Shown: one piece after another, positions 28,408-36,249 of the stretch
How the letters are laid out: every line of letters begins with the position of its first letter
How positions within the stretch are numbered: position 1 is the first letter of the stretch
NCBI GenBank assembly: GCA_002706095.1
Contig: PAJP01000021.1
Coordinates: forward strand, 124,001-188,000
Reading direction: 5' to 3'
Length of the DNA: 64,000 bases
From: Methylophaga sp.
GTDB lineage: Bacteria; Pseudomonadota; Gammaproteobacteria; Nitrosococcales; Methylophagaceae
Notes under the pieces: generated by a model
Database searches by the model: none
What the model saw: the letters and a program-made list of their open reading frames with translations, nothing else
What the model was told of the DNA's origin: nothing
Made by a program: the position numbers and the translations under genes

Positions 28408-28788
28408 ATGAATGAACATAATAACGATATTTCAGTTGATGTAGAAACCACCTACCTGGATGAAGAATCTGATCCAGAAAAAGCACGCTATTTGTTTGCT
28501 TATACCATCACCATTAAGAATCAGAGTCAGTCATCGGCCAGATTATTGTCCCGTTATTGGAAAATTACCGGTGGTGATGGTCATGAGCAGGAAGTGGAAG
28601 GGGATGGTGTGGTAGGTCTGCATCCTTATCTTGCACCTGAGCAGGAATTCACTTACACCAGCGCAGCAATGTTGGATACACCTGTCGGTATGATGCAAGG
28701 TCATTACAAGATGCTGGGAGATAATGGTGAGCGATTCGAAGTCAATATTCCGGCATTTACCCTAGCTGTTCCACGCACGCTACATTGA
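28408..28788 (+). CDS. apaG: ApaG protein
   Basis: A 126-residue single-domain ApaG (DUF525) protein with an immunoglobulin-like fold. ARYLFAYTITIKNQS, RYWKITGGDG and VVGLHPYLAPEQEFTYTS (about 71-88) are family blocks. ApaG has been linked to magnesium, cobalt resistance and Ap4A metabolism through its usual ksgA-apaG-apaH neighbours, but here it sits after glk, an unusual place. The biochemical function is unknown. Confidence 0.94.
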   Translation: MNEHNNDISVDVETTYLDEESDPEKARYLFAYTITIKNQSQSSARLLSRYWKITGGDGHEQEVEGDGVVGLHPYLAPEQEFTYTSAAMLDTPVGMMQGHYKMLGDNGERFEVNIPAFTLAVPRTLH

Positions 28789-28809
28789 TTGTCTTCTGAG
28801 CTTTTCAGA

Positions 28810-29427
28810 ATGCTGACAAGCAATAAAGAGAAAATCGTCTGGCTAAGTTTAGTTTCAATAGCTTTGCTTGTTTCTGCTATTGATCCAGTGGCAGACCGGT
28901 TGACCTGGTTTATGGAAACCGTGCCCGTGATGATAGCCATACCCACATTGCTTATCACTCACAGACAGTTTCCTCTGACGATTATTTCCGTTCGAGCGAT
29001 CAGTCTCTTTGCTTTTATATTAATTGTGGGTGGTTATTACACTTACGCAGAAAATCCATTGTTTGAATGGATTCAACAAACGTTTGATCTAGCCCGCAAT
29101 CATTATGATAGGTTGGGTCATTTTATCCAGGGCGTGGTACCGGCTCTGTTATCCCGTGAAATACTATTACGAACTTCACCACTGCAACGTGGCAAGTGGT
29201 TATTTTTTATAGTGTGTTCCATCAGTCTTGCCATCAGTGCTTGTTATGAATTTGTGGAGTGGGCGGCTGCAGTGATTAATGCCCAGGCTGCAGAAGCTTT
29301 TCTGGGAACACAAGGTGATAACTGGGATACACAATGGGATATGTTCTTGGCTTTAAACGGCAGCCTATTTGCTCAATGGTTTTTTGCTCGCATCCAAGAT
29401 CGTCAATTGGGTGCGTTACTGCCCTGA
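28810..29427 (+). CDS. yjdF: DUF2238 inner membrane protein (YjdF family)
   Basis: A 205-residue membrane protein with about six helices. The DUF2238 signature is clear: HYDRLGHFIQGVVPALLSRE, CYEFVEWAAAV and GTQGDNWDTQWDMFLALNG. Function is unknown. The start is taken as the ATG at 28810 with TGAG upstream; a TTG at 28789 directly after the apaG stop is the alternative. It ends the pgl operon and overlaps the convergent pentapeptide gene by 12 bases. Confidence 0.88.
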   Translation: MLTSNKEKIVWLSLVSIALLVSAIDPVADRLTWFMETVPVMIAIPTLLITHRQFPLTIISVRAISLFAFILIVGGYYTYAENPLFEWIQQTFDLARNHYDRLGHFIQGVVPALLSREILLRTSPLQRGKWLFFIVCSISLAISACYEFVEWAAAVINAQAAEAFLGTQGDNWDTQWDMFLALNGSLFAQWFFARIQDRQLGALLP

Positions 29428-30297
29428 CCGTCGGCACATTCCGGTAGAATTTTTGCCACACACCTTGCCATCAATCCATATAGCGTTGTCTAATTTAGTC
29501 GTGAGAGTAATGGCACCGCTGATATTAGCATTGGTTAGATCAGCATACGATAAGTCCGCATTCGATAGATCTGCTTCGACTAAATCCGCTTCCCGCAGGT
29601 TAGCACCTTTAAGATCAGCATTATTTAATTGGCTATAACTCAAATTTGCTTTACGTAGGTCGCTATACGCTAAATCTGCTCCTGATAACTGACTATTCAT
29701 CATGTTGCTATCAGTGAGAATGCTACCCCGCATTTGGGCCATTGAGAGATCAGCATTTGTCAGAAGTTGACCAGAAAGCTGACAGTTATTCCAGTTAACA
29801 TTGGGGGCGGCTGGTGATTGACAATCAGATTGCGGCGTTGGCAGTTCGGTTGGATAAAAAAAGGCTAAACTGGCGACCACGCTGAGTATGATTAAAATGA
29901 TTAAGCTGGGCCAAAGTATTTTCTGATGACGGTTGCGATGACGGTGCATTAAGGTGCGACGCAGAGCTCGTCTTTTTAGAGCAATGTCGGCTTCTTCCTC
30001 GCGTCTCTCGCCTTTGCGTTGTTGCAGAATAGTCTCGTCAACTTCTGTGGGTGGGCTATTGCGTCTGTCCTCACCAGTACGCTCATCCAGATAACCCTTG
30101 ATGGGTGACGCCTTTTGTTGGGGGACAGTGAAATCGTCAGAATCAGCTAAAGTATGCCAATGTCGTCGATCTCTGGATACCTCATCATCTGAGGTAAGTC
30201 TCCCCACTTTTAAATGATTACTGATAACGGAAGCTGTAAAAGGGCCAGAAATTTTCCCTTGCTTACGAATATACCATTGTCCGTGTTTATGTCTCAT
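29416..30297 (-). CDS. GYF-like domain, membrane helix and pentapeptide repeat protein
   Basis: A 293-residue protein in three parts. The N-terminus (WYIRKQGKISGPFTASVI, about 8-25, then RDRRHWHTL) is a GYF_2/DUF4339-like domain. A charged linker and a membrane helix (ILWPSLIILIILSVVASLAF, about 130-149) follow. The C-terminal periplasmic part (about 185-265) has A(D/N)LXX pentapeptide repeats that fold as a right-handed beta-helix. The start at 30297 has GAG eight bases upstream; ATG 30303 is nearly as good. Role unknown. It diverges from the FliK-like gene across 65 bp. Confidence 0.82.
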   Translation of the reverse strand: MRHKHGQWYIRKQGKISGPFTASVISNHLKVGRLTSDDEVSRDRRHWHTLADSDDFTVPQQKASPIKGYLDERTGEDRRNSPPTEVDETILQQRKGERREEEADIALKRRALRRTLMHRHRNRHQKILWPSLIILIILSVVASLAFFYPTELPTPQSDCQSPAAPNVNWNNCQLSGQLLTNADLSMAQMRGSILTDSNMMNSQLSGADLAYSDLRKANLSYSQLNNADLKGANLREADLVEADLSNADLSYADLTNANISGAITLTTKLDNAIWIDGKVCGKNSTGMCRRSGQ

Positions 30298-30362
30298 TGC
30301 CATTGCTCTTAGCAATAACCAGATTGCTATACTAGCACCATGTCGACTTGTATAGTGGCTTT

Positions 30363-32051
30363 ATGCAAATAAATAGATTCCAACAGCCTAACACGGAAGT
30401 GATTTCAAATGCCTCTGCAAAACTGGTAGACACGCTGCCTGCCGGACAAAAAATGGAGGCAACCGTCATCGCAAGAGTGAATGCCGAACAAGTCAAACTT
30501 CAGCTCGGAGATAAGGTTGTCCACGTCAACACACAACAAGATCTCTCTGCTGGACAGAAGGTTATATTGCAGAAGTCTATTGAGTCGGGCCAACCCGTGA
30601 TTCAACTCACACCCGTAGTGTCAGCTAAGCCTGAAATTCAAGCAGCGACATTAGCTACGCTATTAAAAGCCGGACAGGTCATCGCTGCCGATGTGGTGAA
30701 GCTACTCGCACAAAACCAGCTGTTAGTCACACCTAAATTTGTGACTGATCCGACAGTTAACTCTTCGCAAGCAGCTCAACTTAGTCAATTAAATGCGGCT
30801 TTACCCAAGCATATGGAAATTAATGTCAGTCACCTTAATCAAGGATTTAAGGTTGGCGATAAGCTGGCGCTTGAGATTCTAAAAACCTTACCTTTATCAG
30901 TCAAAATAATGCCAGATAATGCGACACGTGAAGAGCGTATTGTCAGTTACCAAAGAGCGTTATTACCGTTATTACAAAATTTCGTCACTAAGCCGGCGAC
31001 AATGAATACCTCGGCCACAAATACACCCACCTTGCCTGAGCCTGTCAGGCAGGCATTGACCAATGTAATCCAAAATTTAGTCGATAAGCAGACATTACAA
31101 CAGCCAGAAAAATTACAACAAACTATCAACAATAGCGGTGTTTTTCTTGAAAGTCAGTTGAAACAAAATGTAGCACAACCAAATTTACAGCAGAATTTGA
31201 AAGCCAACTTAATGCGTCTAGCTGATACGCTGAAAGCACATATACAGTCACCATTACTACCTAAAATTCTGGATAATCCTGAGTTGGTTAAACAACTGCC
31301 TACGGAGGTTCAGACAGCAATCAAACAAGTGTTATCAGCCCCTCAGGAACTGCGTGCGCTACCTGCGCAAATTTCACCTGCTTTAGCCAATAGAGGACAG
31401 ACACCAACGCAGCTCTTATTCAGTTTATTGGCGGGGTTAACAACAGCTACAACGGCTGAAAAAACACAATCCCCCCAAGCATCGCCCAATACGTCAACTG
31501 CTATGCCATTGCCGGCCACGAATATGACAGCAACAGCTCAACAAGCTGTTACACGTGCTATTGAGTATCAGATGATGAGAGATTTGTTACAGGATGTGGA
31601 ATCGGTCAGTGCAAAAATTCAATTCAATCAATTATCGATGGTGCAGGATAATGATTTGAATACCAATGCGAATGTCTGGTTGTTTGATTTACCTGTTAAA
31701 GAAAAGCAGCAACTTGAACTATTGCAAATGCGAGTTGAGCAACATTTTCCCAACAAAAATACAGATGACGACTCCGTGCTGTGGCAAGTGCAGTTGAACC
31801 TGGAAACGCAAAATTTAGGTCCGATGCAGGCTCGTATTAGTCTGCAAGACAAAAATGTGAGTGTGGTGATTTTGGCCGAACGCCAGCAGAGTGCAGACTT
31901 ACTTTCAAGTCACTTAGATAACTTAGATGGACGACTCAATGAGATGGGGTTTTCCATTCATCACCTGAGTTGTAGACAGGCGCTTGTTACTCCGGTAACG
32001 CCTGTAAACACGACACGTTTGAACGATTATCTTGTGGATATTTCAGTATGA
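30363..32051 (+). CDS. FliK-like flagellar hook-length control domain protein
   Basis: A 562-residue protein. The N-terminus (about 30-85) has a small beta-rich module (VIARVNAEQVKLQLGDKVV). A long Gln/Thr/Ala-rich stretch follows, and the C-terminal 120 residues are a Flg_hook (FliK C-terminal) domain with QVQLNLETQNLGPMQARISL. In flagellar export this domain contacts FlhB to switch substrate class. The ATG at 30363 replaces an upstream TTG. The stop overlaps the next gene, an FlhB stub, by four bases. It may be a second FliK-like protein or the cell's only one; no other fliK is in the window. Confidence 0.84.
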   Translation: MQINRFQQPNTEVISNASAKLVDTLPAGQKMEATVIARVNAEQVKLQLGDKVVHVNTQQDLSAGQKVILQKSIESGQPVIQLTPVVSAKPEIQAATLATLLKAGQVIAADVVKLLAQNQLLVTPKFVTDPTVNSSQAAQLSQLNAALPKHMEINVSHLNQGFKVGDKLALEILKTLPLSVKIMPDNATREERIVSYQRALLPLLQNFVTKPATMNTSATNTPTLPEPVRQALTNVIQNLVDKQTLQQPEKLQQTINNSGVFLESQLKQNVAQPNLQQNLKANLMRLADTLKAHIQSPLLPKILDNPELVKQLPTEVQTAIKQVLSAPQELRALPAQISPALANRGQTPTQLLFSLLAGLTTATTAEKTQSPQASPNTSTAMPLPATNMTATAQQAVTRAIEYQMMRDLLQDVESVSAKIQFNQLSMVQDNDLNTNANVWLFDLPVKEKQQLELLQMRVEQHFPNKNTDDDSVLWQVQLNLETQNLGPMQARISLQDKNVSVVILAERQQSADLLSSHLDNLDGRLNEMGFSIHHLSCRQALVTPVTPVNTTRLNDYLVDISV

Positions 32052-32341
32052 GTGAAAAGGATGTATTACAGGCGATTGCCCTGGAATATGATGGCGAGAA
32101 TGCTCCTATTGTCACGGCGAGTGGTCAAGGGGATATTGCTGAAGAGATTATCCGGATTGCTCGGGAGCACAATATTCCTTTGCGTGAAGATGCGCTGTTG
32201 ACTGAGATGTTAAGTGAACTGAATTTGGGTGAAGAAATTCCACCGATGCTCTATCGGGTGATAGCAGAAGTGATTGCTTACGCCTATCTGATATCAGGAA
32301 AAGTTCCTGTAAATAAAAGAGAAAATAAAAATGGAAACTGA
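32048..32341 (+). CDS. Free-standing FlhB C-terminal domain-like protein
   Basis: A 97-residue protein aligned with the cytoplasmic domain of FlhB after the NPTH cleavage site: AIALEYDGENAPIVTASGQG matches the FlhB AVAMRYD...APIVVAKG segment, and EIIRIAREHNIPLREDALL matches the following helix. It has no membrane part and no NPTH. Its start overlaps the FliK-like stop (ATGA). It resembles the product FlhB makes by self-cleavage. A role in export switching is inference. Confidence 0.87.
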   Translation: MSEKDVLQAIALEYDGENAPIVTASGQGDIAEEIIRIAREHNIPLREDALLTEMLSELNLGEEIPPMLYRVIAEVIAYAYLISGKVPVNKRENKNGN

Positions 32342-32411
32342 GCTAAATACTTTTGAGGTATGAAGATTTCGTTCCGAGCGACTCATAAACTTTATAATTA
32401 GCATTACAAAA

Positions 32412-32440
32412 TTAACATTAAGTGTTGATTTTAATATATA
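32412..32440 (+). promoter_or_regulatory. Candidate sigma-70 promoter for the REC-GGDEF-EAL gene
   Basis: TTAACA (32412-32417), a 17-bp spacer and TATATA (32435-32440) lie in the AT-rich 159-bp gap after the FlhB-like stub. A weaker alternative is TTGATT at 32425 with TATCGT at 32448. Confidence 0.42.
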
Positions 32441-32527
32441 TATCCGATATCGTCAGTGCATGTTTAATTTCCGGTCTACTGAATGTAGCTCCACTATCTG
32501 ATGAAAAATAAAATCAAGGAAACGTTG

Positions 32528-34345
32528 ATGCGTGACATAGCGCTTGATCAGAAATCTGATCTTCCTGCTAGCGTTGCCTCAGTCAAAGAACTCCTTGATG
32601 CAAAGATCATTATTGGTGGTCGACACCCAGCAGAGACCGCTTTCACCAAGACCCTGCTCGAGATTAGTGGTTTCACCCATATTGAAAGTGCAACAGATAC
32701 TGATGGCGTCATGCTTTTGCTTCGTCAGAGTATCCACAATGATTTATGTGATATTGATCTGTTGATAATGGACGATGATTTACCGGGTATTTCTACCCAA
32801 GATATTCGTCTGGTGATGGATCAGTTTGATGAATGGCGTCTAATTCCAATTATCTCACTCTGTAGACAGTCAGTCTGGGATCATGCTCAGGTTTTGACGG
32901 ATTTGGGGCATGGCGTGACCTCGCTGCTTTATCATCCTATGACTGCAGAATCATTACCTTCGGCTATTATGACGGCTCTGGCAGTGAAACGTGAGCGTGA
33001 TAAAACGTTTAAGCGACAAACAGAACTTGAAGATGAGTTAGCCAATCTTAAAGTCATGGAAGCACGCCTGCAGTTTTCAGTTAATCATGATGATTTAACA
33101 GGCTTAGCGAATCGACGTCGTCTTGAAAATGCACTGGATATGACTCTGAGTCAGGTGCGTAATTTTATGAGCGTGAGCGCGCTTTTTTACATCGATTTAG
33201 ATAGCTTCAAAGTATTAAATGATGCTGAGGGCCATGAAGCAGGGGATACTCTGCTGGTACAAGTGGCTAATTCTCTGAGACGTTATTTTAATATCAACGA
33301 TATCCTGGTACGAATTGGATCAGACGAGTTTGCGGTGCTGGTCAATAACACGGATAAACAAACTGCCATTGAGCTTGCAGAAGAGCTCAGAAATTTATTT
33401 GATGGTTATGATTTTGAACATCATGGTCACCATTACCATCTATCGGCTAGTATCGGTTTGAAGATTATTGATGCAGATAATGCAACCACCGTTGGTGAAG
33501 TGTTATCGCATTCTAACCAAGCCTGCTATACAGCCAAAAAGCGCGGGCGTAATCGAGTGCACCTGTACAGCCCTGAAGACCGCGAAATGCATACTTTGCG
33601 TCATAGTGTGGAATGGGCCCCTCGTATACGCGCTGCACTGAAGGAAGGTTTGTTCCTTTTAGAGTTTCAACCGATTTATTCTCTCGATACTGAACAAGTC
33701 TCACACTACGAATGTTTAATCCGGATGCGTGGCGAAGGTAACGTCATTTTCTATCCGAAAGAATTTATCCCCGTTGCTGAATCGATGGGACTGATTCATC
33801 AGATTGATTTCTGGGTGGTGGCGAAAGTATTTGAACTTATCGTGAATATGCCAGAAAACCTGTCATTTGCCATTAATCTGTCAGGCAATGTATTTCTGGA
33901 TGAGAACTTATTTAAGCTAGTCAGAGATAAACTTAATCAAACACAAATTGATCCCAATCGGATTGTGTTTGAGATTACTGAGACTTACGCTATCTCTAAT
34001 TTTGAACAGACCAGAAAAATGGTATCGGATTTACGTGCCTTGGGTTGTCGATTTGCACTGGATGATTTTGGCGCAGGCTTTAATTCTTATAGTTATCTGA
34101 AACACTTCCCTGTTGATATCTTAAAAATTGATGGGGGATTCATTACTGATTTAGATAATGATCCCGTGGATCAGCAACTTGTGAAATCGATGATTGATAT
34201 TGCACACAGTCTGGGTAAAAAAACGGTCGCAGAGTTTGTTGAGAGAAAAAGCACATTAGAGCTGTTAAAAAGCTATGGTGTTGATATGGTTCAAGGATTT
34301 TTGGTGGGGAAACCAAACGCTAAGATTCCTAAACCAAAGGACTAA
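32528..34345 (+). CDS. Response-regulator-like GGDEF-EAL protein (c-di-GMP turnover)
   Basis: A 605-residue protein in three parts. A receiver-like domain (about 25-150) has LLIMDDDLPG at the phosphoacceptor position. A GGDEF domain (about 190-345) carries GSDEF instead of GGDEF, so cyclase activity is doubtful. An EAL domain (about 370-595) has ECL for EAL, but the catalytic INLSGN, FEITET, LDDFGAG and LKIDGGF motifs are kept, so it may be a phosphodiesterase. The start at 32528 has AAGGA seven bases upstream; an ATG at 32501 has none. It stands beside the flagellar block and ends in a 4-base convergent overlap. Confidence 0.9.
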   Translation: MRDIALDQKSDLPASVASVKELLDAKIIIGGRHPAETAFTKTLLEISGFTHIESATDTDGVMLLLRQSIHNDLCDIDLLIMDDDLPGISTQDIRLVMDQFDEWRLIPIISLCRQSVWDHAQVLTDLGHGVTSLLYHPMTAESLPSAIMTALAVKRERDKTFKRQTELEDELANLKVMEARLQFSVNHDDLTGLANRRRLENALDMTLSQVRNFMSVSALFYIDLDSFKVLNDAEGHEAGDTLLVQVANSLRRYFNINDILVRIGSDEFAVLVNNTDKQTAIELAEELRNLFDGYDFEHHGHHYHLSASIGLKIIDADNATTVGEVLSHSNQACYTAKKRGRNRVHLYSPEDREMHTLRHSVEWAPRIRAALKEGLFLLEFQPIYSLDTEQVSHYECLIRMRGEGNVIFYPKEFIPVAESMGLIHQIDFWVVAKVFELIVNMPENLSFAINLSGNVFLDENLFKLVRDKLNQTQIDPNRIVFEITETYAISNFEQTRKMVSDLRALGCRFALDDFGAGFNSYSYLKHFPVDILKIDGGFITDLDNDPVDQQLVKSMIDIAHSLGKKTVAEFVERKSTLELLKSYGVDMVQGFLVGKPNAKIPKPKD

Positions 34346-34713
34346 TGTACGTGACGTTGTCCGTGTAACGTTGTAATCAGGTGAGCTTCTTCATCACTCA
34401 AATTACAGTGATTAATCAGCTGTTGGATATCAGCACCTTTTTTGGCTAAACGAATGGCATGGTCATAACCGGGCTGATGATTGGCATTCAAATCGAGACT
34501 ATGCTGGTGATCTTTGAGTTTAACCAGGGTTTGTTCAAATTTGTGGATGCGTTCATCTGTACCAGCTGCGCCAGCACACAAGGCGGTAATTTGGTTCTGA
34601 AGGTCGTGAATACGCTTAGTTTGTAATTGATACAGTTTTAACAGACGCATAGTGGCAAGACCGATGACCAGAAATACGGCACTCATCACTGTAAATACGA
34701 CAAAAATAGTCAT
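34342..34713 (-). CDS. DUF2802 family protein
   Basis: A 123-residue protein with one N-terminal membrane helix (about 3-25), a coiled-coil stretch (about 28-70) and a conserved end (YDHAIRLAKKGADIQQLINH, about 83-102) typical of DUF2802, a family found at the 3' end of che clusters next to cheW in Pseudomonas and relatives. The C-terminal part resembles a helix-turn-helix-like fold. Role unknown. It is the last gene of the flagellar block. Confidence 0.83.
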   Translation of the reverse strand: MTIFVVFTVMSAVFLVIGLATMRLLKLYQLQTKRIHDLQNQITALCAGAAGTDERIHKFEQTLVKLKDHQHSLDLNANHQPGYDHAIRLAKKGADIQQLINHCNLSDEEAHLITTLHGQRHVH

Positions 34714-34743
34714 TGTCTTTACTCCCCAGACATCCGTCTGAAT

Positions 34744-34929
34744 TCATACATACTCATCAATAAATTCACCTTTATCGTCCTCTTTAGGACGCGGCTTCTC
34801 TTCTTCAGGTGATTCTTTGTCTTTTTTCTTCTTGTGCTGTTCCTGTGAAGCCGGTTTATCCTCATCAGACACAGGATGACTCACCGGCAGGGGCGTCGTG
34901 GGCTGAATTGGATTAATATCATCAGCCAT
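34744..34929 (-). CDS. Small charged hypothetical protein (61 aa) after cheW
   Basis: A 61-residue protein of low complexity: Pro/Thr-rich at the start and dense in Lys, Glu and Asp afterwards (KKKKDKESPEEEKPRPKEDD), so it is likely disordered. AAAGGG lies nine bases before the ATG. It fits between cheW (12 bp) and the DUF2802 gene (30 bp) and keeps the operon's strand and spacing. No family is recognised. Confidence 0.65.
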   Translation of the reverse strand: MADDINPIQPTTPLPVSHPVSDEDKPASQEQHKKKKDKESPEEEKPRPKEDDKGEFIDEYV

Positions 34930-34941
34930 GAACGTTACCCT

Positions 34942-35415
34942 TTAAAAACCTGAGATATCAGCAATCTCTTCATCATTTAACAACTTATTGACATCTACTA
35001 AGATCAATAAATATTTCTCACGTTTGCAGACACCTTGAATAAAACGTGAGCTATCATCACTGACATTGGGAGCGGTATCAATTTCAGATTGGCGTAAATA
35101 CACCACCTCAGCTACACAATCGACGAGCATGCCGATCACATGACCGGAGACTTCTACGATAATGATGCGTGCACGGTCATCAGGCTCAATGGCACTCAAA
35201 CCAAAACGCATCCGCGTATCAATGACAGTCACCACATTGCCGCGTAGATTAATGATGCCAAGTACATACGGTGGTGCACCAGGTACAGGCGCGATTTCTG
35301 TCATACGTAAGACTTCTTGCACCTGCATGACGTTGATACCGTAGTATTCGTCTTCAAGTTGATAAGTGACCCACTGTAGTATGGGATTTTCGTTACTGTT
35401 ATCTTTCTCGCTCAT
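34942..35415 (-). CDS. cheW: Chemotaxis coupling protein CheW
   Basis: CheW links chemoreceptors to the CheA kinase in the polar array. The 157-residue protein is one CheW SH3-like domain: YGINVMQVQEVLRMTEIAPV, GIINLRGNVVTVIDTRMRFG and IVEVSGHVIGMLVDCVAEVV are its usual blocks. No CheR or chemoreceptor gene is in the window. The 81-bp gap before it is the largest in this block and contains a hairpin and a short repeat. Confidence 0.95.
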   Translation of the reverse strand: MSEKDNSNENPILQWVTYQLEDEYYGINVMQVQEVLRMTEIAPVPGAPPYVLGIINLRGNVVTVIDTRMRFGLSAIEPDDRARIIIVEVSGHVIGMLVDCVAEVVYLRQSEIDTAPNVSDDSSRFIQGVCKREKYLLILVDVNKLLNDEEIADISGF

Positions 35416-35435
35416 TTTTATGACCTTCTGATATG

Positions 35436-35455
35436 GCTGTCATTTTTATGACAGC
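35436..35455. repeat. Inverted repeat in the parP-cheW gap, with CATTTTTATGAC copies
   Basis: GCTGTCAT, TTTT, ATGACAGC is a perfect 8-bp stem 20 bp upstream of the cheW start. CATTTTTATGAC occurs at 35413-35424 and 35441-35452, and a related copy (TATCAC ending) at 35489-35500. No T run follows the stem on the minus strand, so it is unlikely to be a terminator. Confidence 0.55.
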
Positions 35456-35496
35456 GAGCTGTTGATAAAGATTATGCAGGCTTCATGCCATTTTTA

Positions 35497-36249
35497 TCAC
35501 TCTAACGCCTTGATAATGGCTGATATATCCAAAACACTGTGCATTGTCTCGCTCAGTACCCCTGTAAACCATGGTCGCTGATGAGTATCATTGCGCCAGT
35601 TAATCTCATTATTGTTTTTATTGATAATTTGCTCAATCGTGTCACATGCAATACCGGTTCGACGATCATTGACCAGTAATATGTAATGGGCATTGAGTGG
35701 TGATGTCTGTTCAGGTGAGTGCAAGAGCTTTCTTATGTCGATGACATTGGTATTTTGTCCATTGTCATTATATAAGGCGATTTCCCAGGATTTACGTCCT
35801 GGAATATAACTCAAATCTTTCTCTGGCCAACGGATTATATTGTCCAAAGCATTGACTTTGATCGCCACTTTTATTCCACCAATATCGCAGAGTAATAGTT
35901 TGAGTACAGCATTCTCTGTTTGTATCGGGTCCGAGGCTATCGCATCAGTCGTGTCAATATCCGTGTCTTGTACCTGTTCAGTCGCGACTTTGTGATCAGT
36001 GACATTTAACGATGTTTCTACTTCACTTTGCGTGACTGAAGGTAAAGGTGTTGGCGCTGATATCTCTGCATCAACAGGGACGGCCAACTCTTCAACGGGG
36101 AACACAATATTTTGTTTCAATGACGGCGAAACTGGAGGCGATTCAGTTTTGTTTTCAACAATTGGCTGGCGTGTATGTGAGTCAGCCAACATGTCATCAA
36201 AATAGGCTGACAGGGCATCTTTCTGATCGTAAATAGGCTTCTTAGCCAT
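35497..36249 (-). CDS. parP: CheW-domain protein ParP (polar chemotaxis array)
   Basis: A 250-residue protein with an N-terminal motif (KDALSAYFDDMLAD, about 8-21), a disordered acidic linker with Pro/Val/Thr, and a C-terminal CheW-like domain (about 130-245, ending MHSVLDISAIIKALE). The same layout, next to a ParA-like gene and cheW, describes ParP of Vibrio and Pseudomonas, which binds ParC and CheA and keeps the array at the pole. The start at 36249 overlaps the parC stop by eight bases; the GTG at 36258 is discarded. The ParP identity is inferred from layout. Confidence 0.83.
   Translation of the reverse strand: MAKKPIYDQKDALSAYFDDMLADSHTRQPIVENKTESPPVSPSLKQNIVFPVEELAVPVDAEISAPTPLPSVTQSEVETSLNVTDHKVATEQVQDTDIDTTDAIASDPIQTENAVLKLLLCDIGGIKVAIKVNALDNIIRWPEKDLSYIPGRKSWEIALYNDNGQNTNVIDIRKLLHSPEQTSPLNAHYILLVNDRRTGIACDTIEQIINKNNNEINWRNDTHQRPWFTGVLSETMHSVLDISAIIKALE

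Noticed and set aside
32501..32527. Upstream ATG for the GGDEF-EAL gene
   Set aside because: It has no ribosome site, whereas the ATG at 32528 has AAGGA seven bases ahead. It cannot be fully excluded.
35436..35455. Hairpin upstream of cheW considered as a terminator
   Set aside because: No T run follows on the transcribed strand, and the block continues in the same direction.
35413..35500. Three short repeats considered as a CRISPR array
   Set aside because: The copies are 12 bp, unevenly spaced and not identical, with no cas genes nearby.
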